From the NCBI RefSeq assembly GCF_900174585.1, contig NZ_FWPT01000007.1, positions 124,001 through 188,000 of the forward strand: 64,000 bases of DNA, given 5' to 3'. The translations under genes and the position numbers were made by a program. The stretch is from Parendozoicomonas haliclonae. GTDB lineage: Bacteria > Pseudomonadota > Gammaproteobacteria > Pseudomonadales > Endozoicomonadaceae. Of the stretch, positions 55,124 through 64,000 are shown piece after piece (positions within the stretch are counted from its first letter, which is position 1; each line of letters starts with the position of its first letter). The notes beneath the pieces were generated by a model, which saw nothing but the letters and a program-made list of their open reading frames with translations, had not been told where the DNA came from and searched no databases.

Positions 55124-57325
55124 TTAATGGCGGTGGGTCAGCTTCCAGCTGCGGTGAATTTTTTGGTTACGCTTGAAATCCTGATCAATGGTCTGACTGG
55201 AAATCTCTTCCACCACAAACTTCTCGCTCAGTTCCTCATCCAGCTTGAACTTCCTGAAATTGTTAGAGAAGTACAACACACCATCACGGGCCAGACGTCC
55301 CATGGCGCGGATCAGCATATCCTTGTGTTCTTCCTGGATATCGAACACATCGCGCATCTTCTTGGAGTTGGAGAAGGTTGGCGGATCGATAAAGATCAGA
55401 TCGTAAGTCTCGGTGCAGGTTTTCAGCCACTTAATGCAGTCGGCGTTCTCCAGCTTATGGCGATCACTGAAACCATTCAGAGACAGATTCTGCCGCGCCC
55501 ATTCCAGATAGGTCTTGGACAGGTCAACACTGGTGGTCTGACTGGCACCACCTACAGCTGCATGCACAGTCGCCGCGCCGGTGTAGCAGAACAGATTCAG
55601 GAACCGCTTGCCTCGGGCTTCCTTCTGGATACGCAGACGCATCGGGCGGTGATCCAGGAACAGGCCGGTATCGAGATAGTCGGTCAGGTTCACCAGTAGA
55701 CGGGCGCCGCCTTCGGTCACCTCAAAGTAAGTCTTCTCATCGCTCAGCTTGCGGTACTGACTCTTGCCAGACTGACGGCTGCGCTGCTTCAGCTGAATCT
55801 GCTCAGGCTTAACCGGCAATACGGTTGGAATGGCCTGCAGCACATCGTTGAAACGCTCTTGGGCCTTCTGTTCATCGATACTGGCCGGGGCCTTGTACTC
55901 GGACACCAGCACCTGATCACGGTAGAGATCAATGGCTACGGCATACTCCGGCATATCCGCATCGTACACACGGTAACATTCGATCTCGTTCTTCTTGGCC
56001 CATTTCTGCAGGGTTTTCAGGTTCTTACGCAGGCGGTTGGCAAACATTTCTGCGCCCTTGCCCAGGGTCACACTGGTCGCTGTTACCTCTACCGGCTGAC
56101 CGCCCTGCTCGGCTTCCTGCACCTTCTTGTGGTAACCGAAGTAAGACTCAGGCTGAATATCAAAATTCAGCAGCTTCACTTCCAGCGCACCGTTAAAGAA
56201 GCTGTAGCTCTTGCGGGAGCGCAGGCCCATACGCTTGGCCAGATTCATATTGCTGGTCACGATCGCGCCCTGCCAGCCATCGAAGCAGGTACGGAAGGTT
56301 TCACCCAGACGCTGGTACAGCCACACCAGGCTGGACTCCTCACCCAGACGTTCGCCATATGGAGGGTTACAGATCACCAGGCCGGTATAACCCTTGATTG
56401 GCTCAAGAGTCGCCAGTTCGCGGGTTTCGATATGGATACGCTTCTCCAAACTGGCACGGCGCAGGTTCTCATGGGCCTGACGCACCACCCGCACATCGCC
56501 TTCATAACCGATAAACCGGCTCTTCAGATTGTCCAGACCTACGGTACGACGCTCACGGGCTTCAGCGATCAGATCATTCCACAGCTTGGGAATATGGCCG
56601 GACCATTTATGGAAGCCGTAATCGAGGCGCAGCAGACCCGGAGCGATATCTGCCGCCATCAACGCGCCTTCCAGCAGGAAGGTGCCGGAACCACACATCG
56701 GGTCCACCAGCGAACCGCCATCTTTGGCGATCTGCGGCCAGCCGGCACGAATCAGCAACGCGGCCGCAAGGTTCTCTTTCAGCGGTGCCTTACCGGTATC
56801 GAGACGGTAGCCCCGGCGGTGCAGACTATCGCCGGACAGATCCAGAGAGACATCCGCACGGTTCTTGCTGTTCAGGCGCACATGCACCCGGATATCCGGG
56901 CGGGTCTTGTTGACATCCGGGCGGAAACCAGCCTTGTCACGAAGACGGTCACAGATGGCATCCTTCACAACAAGCGCACCGAAGTGGCTGTTATTGATGG
57001 ATTTACTGGTACCGTTAAAGGTGATTGCCAGAGTAGAGCCCGGCTCGAAATGATCTTCCCAGGCAATAGCCTTTACGCCATCGTAGAGGAAGTCACGGGA
57101 CTCGGCATCGATCTGGCGCAGGGACAGCATCACCCGGTTGGCCAGACGGGACCACAGACAGGCACGGTAAGCAGCCTTCAGGCCACCCTGGAAATAACAG
57201 CCGGCGGTGGTCAGACGAATGCTCTCGCCGCCCAGCGAAGCCAGCTCTTCCGCCAGCAGACCTTCCACCCCTTTCGGGCAGGAGGCAAAGAATTCGTATT
57301 CTTCAGAGATAGAATGTTCGGACAT
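55124..57325 (-). CDS. rlmL: bifunctional 23S rRNA methyltransferase RlmKL
   Basis: A 733-residue fusion of two methyltransferases. The N-terminal RlmL half (G2445 m2G) has a THUMP domain (about 40-150) and motif LVDPMCGSGTFLLEGAL with VICNPPYGERLG. The C-terminal RlmK half (G2069 m7G) has FLNLFCYTGAATVHAAVGGA and IFIDPPTFSNSKKM. ATG 57325 (MSEHSI) has AAGG 5 bases upstream; a GTG 9 codons earlier is less likely. Confidence 0.95.
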   Translation of the reverse strand: MSEHSISEEYEFFASCPKGVEGLLAEELASLGGESIRLTTAGCYFQGGLKAAYRACLWSRLANRVMLSLRQIDAESRDFLYDGVKAIAWEDHFEPGSTLAITFNGTSKSINNSHFGALVVKDAICDRLRDKAGFRPDVNKTRPDIRVHVRLNSKNRADVSLDLSGDSLHRRGYRLDTGKAPLKENLAAALLIRAGWPQIAKDGGSLVDPMCGSGTFLLEGALMAADIAPGLLRLDYGFHKWSGHIPKLWNDLIAEARERRTVGLDNLKSRFIGYEGDVRVVRQAHENLRRASLEKRIHIETRELATLEPIKGYTGLVICNPPYGERLGEESSLVWLYQRLGETFRTCFDGWQGAIVTSNMNLAKRMGLRSRKSYSFFNGALEVKLLNFDIQPESYFGYHKKVQEAEQGGQPVEVTATSVTLGKGAEMFANRLRKNLKTLQKWAKKNEIECYRVYDADMPEYAVAIDLYRDQVLVSEYKAPASIDEQKAQERFNDVLQAIPTVLPVKPEQIQLKQRSRQSGKSQYRKLSDEKTYFEVTEGGARLLVNLTDYLDTGLFLDHRPMRLRIQKEARGKRFLNLFCYTGAATVHAAVGGASQTTSVDLSKTYLEWARQNLSLNGFSDRHKLENADCIKWLKTCTETYDLIFIDPPTFSNSKKMRDVFDIQEEHKDMLIRAMGRLARDGVLYFSNNFRKFKLDEELSEKFVVEEISSQTIDQDFKRNQKIHRSWKLTHRH

Positions 57326-57572
57326 CAGGACCTTCGCGTATCGTTCGCGCACTGATTTACGGACTGCGTTTCAGGAACGGACAGCCAGATAAAATGGCGC
57401 TGATTGTACAGGTGTTCAACACGAAAACGAACTGCAGGCATTACCTAAGGAGGCCCATATCCAAGTTTGCATCACTACCTAGCTCTCTGCACCTTTACCC
57501 ACTATACAGCCCGGAATCGAGCCCCTACCATGCAGGCCATTATCAGCGTTCTGTAGTTGCAAGCAGTTAAGC
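57326..57572. other. rlmKL / histidine phosphatase intergenic region
   Basis: A divergent gap of 247 bases. I see no gene, repeat or clear promoter in it. Confidence 0.4.
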
Positions 57573-58223
57573 ATGAAACGATACCTCACCCGCTTCTTTT
57601 TTACAGTGGCCATTCTGGGAGCCGGTTTTCTCACCGGCCTGCTCACTCAGCAGCTGCCGCAGGATACCGAAAGTCTGCTGGCTGACGATGCCAAGGGTCT
57701 GTTTGATCTGAAGAGCCACTGGGCTCAGGGCAATATTGTTTCTCTGGTGCGCCATGGGGAGCGTTGTGATCGCTCCGATAATATCTGTCTGGATGGAGAG
57801 GACGGTATCACCCTGGTGGGCAAGGAGCAGACCATCGAGCTCGGTAAAGACTACCTGCAGCATCTGCCCATGGACAACACCATCATCTACAACAGTCCGG
57901 TCAAACGGACCGAACAGTCAGCGGACTTTATGTTTGGCGAGCGCAGCGAAACCAAAAACTGGCTGCGTGAAGGCTGCAAAGAAAACCTGCTGCAGGATAT
58001 TCTGAAGTACAAACAGGATGGCAAAAACCTGATTCTGGTTACCCACAGCACCTGTATTGATGCACTGGGAGAAAAGGAAGGTAACAAGCTGATTGAGTTC
58101 GATATTCACGAGCCGGAAACCTACGGTGGCTCCTTCTTTCTGGCTGTGGACAAGAGCCAGCAGAAGGTACACGTTCTGGGTTACCTGCTGGCCAATGACT
58201 GGGATAATTCCCGCAAGAGCTGA
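57573..58223 (+). CDS. histidine phosphatase family protein, Ais-like
   Basis: A 216-residue protein. A hydrophobic helix (about 8-27) serves as signal anchor. The phosphatase domain has the catalytic RHG in LVRHGERCD (about 58-66), a Cys-rich loop, YNSPVKRTEQSA, and the second His in LVTHSTCID. The architecture resembles Ais/PmrG, the LPS heptose(II) phosphate phosphatase, which can alter surface charge; this substrate is inferred only by resemblance. A 12-base hairpin follows. Confidence 0.75.
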   Translation: MKRYLTRFFFTVAILGAGFLTGLLTQQLPQDTESLLADDAKGLFDLKSHWAQGNIVSLVRHGERCDRSDNICLDGEDGITLVGKEQTIELGKDYLQHLPMDNTIIYNSPVKRTEQSADFMFGERSETKNWLREGCKENLLQDILKYKQDGKNLILVTHSTCIDALGEKEGNKLIEFDIHEPETYGGSFFLAVDKSQQKVHVLGYLLANDWDNSRKS

Positions 58224-58240
58224 TCGCTCTTAAAAGGCTC

Positions 58241-58270
58241 TGCGAAGGCAGTTAGACGACTGTCTTCGCA
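58241..58270 (+). terminator. hairpin after the histidine phosphatase gene
   Basis: Arms TGCGAAGGCAGT / ACTGTCTTCGCA, 11 pairs plus one G-U, loop of six bases. There is no T run, so termination would be inefficient. Confidence 0.55.
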
Positions 58271-58344
58271 TAGAAAACGTCTTAGCTTATTTTCCCCTGC
58301 CCCGCCGAAAATCTGACCAACGGTCAAATTCCTTGCCATTCAAT

Positions 58345-58372
58345 TTGTTAGCCGCGCTTCCGCTTATAAAAT
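58345..58372 (+). promoter_or_regulatory. possible rmf promoter
   Basis: TTGTTA, 16-base GC-rich spacer, TAAAAT. Predicted start near 58379. The match is moderate and no alternative was clearly better. Confidence 0.4.
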
Positions 58373-58610
58373 TCAGCCGTTAGGCAAAATAATTATACGG
58401 CGATCAACAGAGTTTTCTCGACAGCCCGTCATTATTCCGATAGAACTTAACATCGTAGCGGTACGATTCATCGTACCCACACATTCCCTCCCAACCTCGG
58501 GAAGGCTCCCAGTGGAGGACTGGTCAGCAATGCCTTCCCAGAAGCTATGAGTTTCGGGCGGCCCGCGAAGCTCCCCGAGACGTAGTTCCCGTAAAGGAGG
58601 CTACTTCGCA
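58373..58610 (+). other. rmf leader, about 230 nt, structured
   Basis: A gene-free region of nearly 240 bases. It contains a perfect hairpin GGTACGAT / ATCGTACC at 58460-58477. Further on, the stretches CTCGGGAAGG and CCTTCCCAG (about 58496-58544) can pair. A strong AAAGGAGG at 58593-58600 lies 10 bases before the rmf ATG. Long-range folding could mask this site. Confidence 0.5.
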
Positions 58611-58835
58611 ATGAAGAGACAAAAACGAGATAAGACTGAACGGGCATTTGCCAAGGGATATCATGTTGGCAACGCTGGCAGAGGTAATGAAATCTGTCCC
58701 CACCATGAAGTCAGCGAACAGCGCCAGGCCTGGTTGAACGGCTGGCGGGAAGGCTGGACTGATCACGTTAATGGCTTTGTAGGTATTTCCGGTCTGAGCC
58801 GGGTTAATGGTCTGACCGAGTACGACATGAGCTGA
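58611..58835 (+). CDS. rmf: ribosome modulation factor
   Basis: A 74-residue protein with the Rmf sequence plan: MKRQKRDKTERAFAKGYHVG, AGRGNEICPHH and RQAWLNGWREGWTD. Rmf binds 70S ribosomes in stationary phase and, with Hpf, makes inactive 100S dimers. It is about 19 residues longer than E. coli Rmf, with a non-conserved C-terminal tail. Long leader and strong ribosome site upstream; a double terminator follows. Confidence 0.95.
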   Translation: MKRQKRDKTERAFAKGYHVGNAGRGNEICPHHEVSEQRQAWLNGWREGWTDHVNGFVGISGLSRVNGLTEYDMS

Positions 58836-58877
58836 TCTCTCTTCAGACTCTTATTGCAGAATCTTTTCTTGCTGAAA

Positions 58878-58929
58878 GCCCGGCCACCCGCCGGGCATAA
58901 AAAAGGCCCTGGTCAGGGCCTTCTCTTTT
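58878..58929 (+). terminator. two tandem hairpins after rmf
   Basis: First GCCCGGC / GCCGGGC (58878-58896), then AAGGCCCT / AGGGCCTT (58903-58922) with a CTCTTTT tail. The A run between them also gives a T run on the minus strand, so it may end pyrD as well. Confidence 0.9.
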
Positions 58930-58994
58930 GGTGGCGCTGCTTTCGAGCCACCACCTTCAAACGTCATTATCACTAACCAGACGGTCAGCCTTGC

Positions 58995-60050
58995 TTAGCG
59001 ACTTGCCTTGCCGGTACGCACCAGTTCAGCACCTACCGCTTCCGCAACCTCAGACACCAGATCCGGCCCCTTGTAGACAAAGCCGGTGTAAATCTGCACC
59101 AGGCTGGCACCGGCACGGATTTTCTCAACCGCATCACCAGCGCTCATAATTCCACCAACACCGATCACCGGCAGCTTGCCATCGACGGCTTCCGCCAACA
59201 CCCGGATCTTATCGGTGGAGAGTGTGGTCAGAGGTGCACCACTGAGGCCGCCCTGCTCATTGCCATAAACATGACCGGCAACCGCATCACGCTCCAGAGT
59301 GGTATTGGTCGCGATCACCCCATCGATACCAAAGGCCACCAGCTCGGCAGCAATCTCCCGCAGCTCATCATCAGTCATATCCGGGGCCAGCTTGATCGCC
59401 ACCGGCACATAGCGGCCATGCTTCTCAGCCAGAATCGCCTGTTCATCTTTGAGGGCTTTCAGCAGGGAACGCAGGTGCTCGCCAAACTGCAGTTCACGCA
59501 ACCCGGGAGTATTCGGGGAGGACAGATTCACGGTGATATAACCGGCCCATTCATAGACTTTGCGCAGGCAGGCCAGATAGTCATCATTGGCCTTTTCCAC
59601 CGGCGTATCCTTGTTTTTACCGATATTCACCCCGATGATCGCCTTGGACTTCACCTTCTTAAGGTTGGCGACCATATGATCCACACCCCGGTTATTGAAG
59701 CCCATCCGGTTGATAATGGCTTCATTCTCGGCCAGGCGGAAAATACGGGGTTTATCATTACCGGCCTGCCCGACCGGCGTGACCGTACCCACCTCGACAA
59801 AGCCAAAACCGAGGCTGTCGAAAGCATCGATACACTCACCATCCTTATCCAGACCGGCAGCCAGACCGACCGGGTTAGGAAATTCGAGCCCCATCACCTT
59901 GACCGGGGTGCTGATCACCGGTCGGGCCATGGACCGGGCCAGTGTGCCCATCAGCCCAAGACGCTGGGCGGCCCCCATCATATCCAGGGTCAGATCATGG
60001 GCCGTTTCCGGGTTGAGGCGAAACAGCAGGGAGCGAGCCAGCCTGTACAT
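58995..60050 (-). CDS. pyrD: dihydroorotate dehydrogenase (quinone), class 2
   Basis: A 351-residue membrane-associated flavoenzyme for pyrimidine synthesis. An N-terminal helical region ([22 protein letters not shown]) docks to the membrane and quinone. The barrel has [44 protein letters not shown] (catalytic Ser class) and [11 protein letters not shown] with [12 protein letters not shown]. In many gammaproteobacteria, pyrD neighbours rmf and rlmKL, as here. Confidence 0.96.
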   Translation of the reverse strand: MYRLARSLLFRLNPETAHDLTLDMMGAAQRLGLMGTLARSMARPVISTPVKVMGLEFPNPVGLAAGLDKDGECIDAFDSLGFGFVEVGTVTPVGQAGNDKPRIFRLAENEAIINRMGFNNRGVDHMVANLKKVKSKAIIGVNIGKNKDTPVEKANDDYLACLRKVYEWAGYITVNLSSPNTPGLRELQFGEHLRSLLKALKDEQAILAEKHGRYVPVAIKLAPDMTDDELREIAAELVAFGIDGVIATNTTLERDAVAGHVYGNEQGGLSGAPLTTLSTDKIRVLAEAVDGKLPVIGVGGIMSAGDAVEKIRAGASLVQIYTGFVYKGPDLVSEVAEAVGAELVRTGKASR

Positions 60051-60321
60051 ACGTGATCCTTGATTATTCTGATATGGGATGGATACGGTTAAACCCGGGT
60101 GTGGTTATAACCACGCGGCATTATAAGGACAGCCCCTCTCTATGCCTAGCCCTGCATGAGTTTCAACACCTCCAAACCCTTGCCACAGCTGGCCTCAAGT
60201 CGCTCTTTTCCGGCTTCTACCTTGGTCTTAAGCCCTATGTCGAGATTGAACCAACCTCCTATAGACGGGTCTGAAAGGGAAACAGATCGGTTCCCCGGGT
60301 ACCCGGGCATGGAGGCTTGGT
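60051..60321. other. divergent intergenic region between pyrD and the giant gene
   Basis: About 270 bases. GGAGG at 60311-60315 is the ribosome site of the gene that follows. Open frames here are short and show no coding signs. I see no convincing promoter. Confidence 0.45.
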
Positions 60322-63300
60322 ATGGATTTAACAACGTCATTCTCATCCTTGGTGAGTAGTGCGAGCGGTTCCCTGACCGCTGCTGGCAAACAGGTGGGCT
60401 ACACCCTGCCAGAAGACAGTGTTGGCAGTTTTTGCTCGGCACAGGGCTCGTTTCGCCCTGACGATTCCTTCCATAGCTTTACCTCGGACACCTCCATCAC
60501 CGACCGTGAAGCCTCACTGGCCACGCCGGATACCAGCCTGCGTCAGTCGGAGTCCGATCAGGAAGACAATTTCCGCACGCCCGAATCTTCCCTCATAGAA
60601 GGTTCGCTGGTTGAAGGCTCGTTCACAGTTGTTCCCAAGCCAGCCAGAATCCCCGCAGCCGAACTGATCGACAGCGCCCTTGCCACCCAACAGGCCATCC
60701 GTGACGATCTGAACGGTCAGGCACCGGAAGCTCTGCTGTTCACCCTGCCCGGCCACACCATTCTGGAAGAGCAGTACCGTCGCGATCCGCAAGGTACCCG
60801 TGATCTGGTTGCCGCCCGGGTTGATGCTCTGGGCGAAGATATTGACCGCACCTTCTCCAACTGGTGGGGCAACAAGCGTCAGGCCCAGACCGATCACGGC
60901 CATCTGCGTGCTGCGCTGGAAACCCTTGATGAAGCGTTAGAGATCGGCAATGTATCTCCGACAGAAGCCTTCCGCGATCTGCTGGCCGCCATTCGTCACT
61001 ACGAAGCCACCTACAAGAAAGAGTCCTGGATCGAGAAGGCCACCCTCGCCTTCCTGGGTGCAGCCAATGTGTTGGCCGGCAAGTTCGGCGAACAGCTCAA
61101 GACATTGCTGCCGGCTGCTCAGCTGGAAGCCGGCGATGCCGCTCTGCTCGACCCGACCCAGGTGCCCAAGTACAAAGACGGCTATGTGTTCAGCCAGGCC
61201 CACAACCTGCAGCAGTTCAACCGCAAAATTCTGGTGGATCACAACCAGCAGGTGCTGCTGTCCAAACAACAGGAAATGGTGGCCGGCTTTACTGATCAGG
61301 ATATTACCGACCGCACGTCGCTGGAAAACAAAGAGCAGCTGGTGGTCGAACTAACCCGCTCCCAGCCCGCTCAGGTGCAGCAGATGCTGCAGGATATCTA
61401 CACCTATATGGCCTGCCAGCACGATCCGAAGATTCGTGAACAGGCTGCCGCCAAACAGGCACAACTGGCTGCGGCTGTCCAAAACTCAACTCAGAATCCG
61501 GTCCAGCTGGCTGCTCTGCTGAACGAACAGACTGTCCTGCGTGACACCATGGCCCAACGGGTACAGCAACTGTACCTGCAGAACAGCCATGCGAAGTTAC
61601 AGGAGCGCATGCAGAGTGTTCTGAAAACCTACGAAGAGCTTCCAAAAGCAGCCATCGATGAACTGCGTGAACAGACCCGGCTTTGCCAGGTGCTGGCTCA
61701 GAACCTCGGCCAGTGGTCACTCAGCGAAAGCATGGATGAGTACCACACCGAATTCGACAAGATGGCCGCCATTCCCCTGCACAAGGTGCTGGTGACCGGA
61801 CAGGTCAACGGCGAGCAGGTCTGGCATCTGGATAACACCCCGTCTCTGGCGGAAGTCGCCAAAGCCATGAACCCGGACAGCGGCCATCCGCTGACGCCAG
61901 CTCTGGCTGCGCTGCAGGCTTATATGGCTCAGCCTCAGGGTACCAACACCCAAGAGTACCGTGCCCATCTGCAACTGCTGGATAAGCAGCTGACCGCCCA
62001 GCAGAACTATTTGCTGGAGCAGGCCAAACAGGCCTGCGGTAACGACGAAGCCTTTAACGCCATTCTCGACCAGATCGCCATGATCGAGCAGAACCGTCCT
62101 CTGCCATGCATGCTGGCTGAAAACCTCACGCTTCTGGAACGCGGCAAGCGTGCCGGTTACGCCATGCTGATGGATAACGAACAACCGCTTGGCCGTCGTA
62201 TTTCAACGCTGCGTCTGGAGCACGAGCTGGCCAAGAATAACTACAACTTCAACGACGAAGTTTATGCCATGGTCAGCGAGATCCCTGGCCTTGCCAAAGA
62301 GCTGTATGGGGAAGTCAGCCAGAAATTTGTTGACTGCTACGCAGGCAAACTGTCGTCTGCCGAGCTGATCGGCTACCTGGTGAAACTACTGGGCAGCGAT
62401 GCCGCCAGCGGCGTTGCCAAGATGATCAACGATACCCTCAACGGCGCGGCGGCTATTGCCGAAGTCAGCCCGGAAACCCTGCGTGCGCTGCAGGGGAATA
62501 CCGAGCAGGCCTGGGCCAACCTACGCTCGGCTGTCAGCGGCACCTCACCGGTGTTCGCGGTGTATAACGAATTCCATGCCCGGGTCAGCGGGGAAACCAA
62601 GGTTCAGTACTTTATCGAAGCCCTGAACCGTCACGGTGACCGTCCGACTCTGGACAAACTGACACCGGAGCAGATGGCCAAGGTCAAGCGTCTGGTCGCC
62701 CTGAATCAGCTGATGTCTTCCGGTAAATATATTCCGGTGGTTGTGGATGGCGTGATCCGCACAGCCGCTGGCGGCACCTCACCGTTCAATCTGGTGTGGA
62801 ATGTCGGTCAGACCGGTCTGCGCCTTCTGGCCACCCATATGATCGATCAGAAGGTCAACGCCATGGACGGCCGCGACCTGAAGGTTGCCAATACCGCTCT
62901 GGATCTGCTGTACGGAGGCCCGGCCTACGCCGCCTTCAACCAGCAGGTGATGGAACGCACCAGCCGCGTCATGGCTGATGTCGCCTGTGGCAAGAGTCTG
63001 GTCCGCACCGCCTTGAACGCGTCGATCTTCTACCCGTTCCAGGTACTGGCTGAAGGCCTGGTGAATTCCTACAAGGACTGGCGCGCCGGCAAACCGGGCG
63101 CACTGGGCAAGCTGGTATGGAACGTAGTCCGGATGGCACCGATTGTCGGTATTCCAGCCGCATCCTGCCTCTCGCTGCTGACCGTACCGCTGCTTGGCCC
63201 GGCCTTTATTATCATTGCCGCCACCACCATCCCGGGTGCCATCTATCTGGGCTGGCGCTGGGCCAGCTATCTGGCACACCACACGGGTCTGGTGGATATC

Positions 63301-64000
63301 GGTATTCTGGCCATGGAACGCGCCCGGGAGTGGGCCGCTGATCCGGCTATTAACCTCGATCAATATATTGATGAGGCCTTTGCCGAAAGTGGCTATCGCA
63401 ACCATATCCATGCTGTAGCTCAGAACCGCGCCTATGCCGAGCTGGGTGAGCAGGAGTGGGACAGCTTTGTTGCCGACCACCCTGATCTGGCTGCCAACAT
63501 CATGCAGGAAGTGGAGCTAAATCTGGCCAAGGATCAGAGCTACCTGCAGGATGTGACTCGTCTGCAAAACATGGCAGCGACCTTGCGCGCCCTTGAGACG
63601 ATTGATCCCGGTAAGGTCACTCTGGATGAACTGAAGCAGCTGTTACCGGCCGAAGATGCCGCCTACCTGCCTAAGACCGCCGAAGGCCGTGATCTGGAAT
63701 TCTGGATCCGCACCGCACAGGACACCCTGCGGGCGGAGCTGGCTATCCACCTGGGTACCACTACGATTCCGGTCGACGATCAGGCGGTTGCCGACCAGCT
63801 GGCCCGTTTCTACACCAACCGCCAGAAGGGTCTGTATATCGCCAACGAAGGTAAGGCTGGCAAAGCTTTGGCCAGGCTGACGGTGAAGCAGGAAGACGAG
63901 ATGCTGGCGGACACCCATACCCGCATGAAGGAACGTCTGGACGGCGAACTGGTAAAAGCCATGCAAAAGTTGATGACCAACCGCGCCCAGGCTTCCCAGA
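60322..64000 (+). CDS. very large protein of unknown function (partial, 3' end outside the window)
   Basis: The frame runs without a stop from ATG 60322 to the window end, 1226 complete codons. GGAGG lies 6 bases before the ATG. There is no Sec signal. Residues 1-110 are Ser/Thr/Asp/Glu-rich and look disordered, with a short repeat (SLIEGSLVEGSF). The remainder is mostly alpha-helical, rich in Ala, Leu, Gln and Glu. A hydrophobic pair of helices lies near 935-990 (IVGIPAASCLSLLTV, GPAFIIIAATTIPGAIYLGW), followed by more helices. No enzyme motif is recognised. A large toxin or effector with a membrane-inserting segment is one guess; nothing proves it. Confidence 0.85.
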   Translation, partial: MDLTTSFSSLVSSASGSLTAAGKQVGYTLPEDSVGSFCSAQGSFRPDDSFHSFTSDTSITDREASLATPDTSLRQSESDQEDNFRTPESSLIEGSLVEGSFTVVPKPARIPAAELIDSALATQQAIRDDLNGQAPEALLFTLPGHTILEEQYRRDPQGTRDLVAARVDALGEDIDRTFSNWWGNKRQAQTDHGHLRAALETLDEALEIGNVSPTEAFRDLLAAIRHYEATYKKESWIEKATLAFLGAANVLAGKFGEQLKTLLPAAQLEAGDAALLDPTQVPKYKDGYVFSQAHNLQQFNRKILVDHNQQVLLSKQQEMVAGFTDQDITDRTSLENKEQLVVELTRSQPAQVQQMLQDIYTYMACQHDPKIREQAAAKQAQLAAAVQNSTQNPVQLAALLNEQTVLRDTMAQRVQQLYLQNSHAKLQERMQSVLKTYEELPKAAIDELREQTRLCQVLAQNLGQWSLSESMDEYHTEFDKMAAIPLHKVLVTGQVNGEQVWHLDNTPSLAEVAKAMNPDSGHPLTPALAALQAYMAQPQGTNTQEYRAHLQLLDKQLTAQQNYLLEQAKQACGNDEAFNAILDQIAMIEQNRPLPCMLAENLTLLERGKRAGYAMLMDNEQPLGRRISTLRLEHELAKNNYNFNDEVYAMVSEIPGLAKELYGEVSQKFVDCYAGKLSSAELIGYLVKLLGSDAASGVAKMINDTLNGAAAIAEVSPETLRALQGNTEQAWANLRSAVSGTSPVFAVYNEFHARVSGETKVQYFIEALNRHGDRPTLDKLTPEQMAKVKRLVALNQLMSSGKYIPVVVDGVIRTAAGGTSPFNLVWNVGQTGLRLLATHMIDQKVNAMDGRDLKVANTALDLLYGGPAYAAFNQQVMERTSRVMADVACGKSLVRTALNASIFYPFQVLAEGLVNSYKDWRAGKPGALGKLVWNVVRMAPIVGIPAASCLSLLTVPLLGPAFIIIAATTIPGAIYLGWRWASYLAHHTGLVDIGILAMERAREWAADPAINLDQYIDEAFAESGYRNHIHAVAQNRAYAELGEQEWDSFVADHPDLAANIMQEVELNLAKDQSYLQDVTRLQNMAATLRALETIDPGKVTLDELKQLLPAEDAAYLPKTAEGRDLEFWIRTAQDTLRAELAIHLGTTTIPVDDQAVADQLARFYTNRQKGLYIANEGKAGKALARLTVKQEDEMLADTHTRMKERLDGELVKAMQKLMTNRAQASQ

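Noticed and set aside
55859-57355. 498-codon open frame on the plus strand opposite rlmKL
   Set aside because: It is the antisense shadow of rlmKL, which has two intact methyltransferase domains.
60053-60274. 73-codon frame between pyrD and the giant gene
   Set aside because: No ribosome site, no family resemblance and an overlap with the divergent promoter region make it unlikely.

Overview
The window is a gammaproteobacterial chromosome segment. Most of it is housekeeping genes, and their order from tatD to lolD (about 9.1-36.7 kb) closely matches the Pseudomonas aeruginosa layout as I remember it: tatD-pilZ-holB-tmk-mltG-pabC-fabF-acpP-fabG-fabD-plsX-rpmF-yceD, maf, sppA, rluC, rne, murB, a low-molecular-weight phosphatase, kdsB, ycaR, lpxK, exbD, exbB, comEC, a DUF2062 gene, lolC and lolD. 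A RING/TRAF zinc-finger protein, several secreted proteins of unknown function and a very large open gene at the right edge suggest a host-associated marine member of the Oceanospirillales, perhaps Endozoicomonadaceae. That placement is an inference from content, not a phylogeny.

Layout. 1-9.1 kb: the 3' end of mltD, an AlkB-like membrane hydroxylase, the peptide importer yejABEF and an unknown secreted protein. 9.1-22.4 kb: cell-envelope, fatty-acid and DNA-replication genes, almost all on the minus strand. The fab cluster has no fabH. 22.4-26.2 kb: rne, with a good sigma70-type promoter and a leader of about 590 nt. 26.3-36.7 kb: cell-wall and LPS precursor genes, an ExbB/ExbD pair, comEC and lolCD. 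36.9-40.9 kb: a 2H phosphoesterase, two ammonium transporters that each have a sigma54-type promoter, and rsuA.

41-55 kb is accessory. It holds a TraB/GumN-like protein and an all-helical protein (convergent pair), then an SMC/condensin-like operon of the Wadjet (JetABCD) / MksBEFG type. The SMC, kleisin-like and MukE-like genes overlap head to tail. The TOPRIM (JetD/MksG-like) gene lies 1.6 kb upstream. An oppositely oriented gene for a secreted protein, possibly cyanovirin-like, sits between them, and a shortened, diverged second copy of the TOPRIM gene's 3' end occupies the ancestral position directly before the SMC start codon. Beyond this lie an AT-rich secreted protein, an AMP-binding enzyme with a signal peptide, and the RING/TRAF protein.

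55-64 kb: rlmKL, a histidine phosphatase, rmf with a structured leader, pyrD, and the first 1226 codons of a giant unidentified protein that runs off the window. I found no tRNA, rRNA, insertion sequence or CRISPR array.
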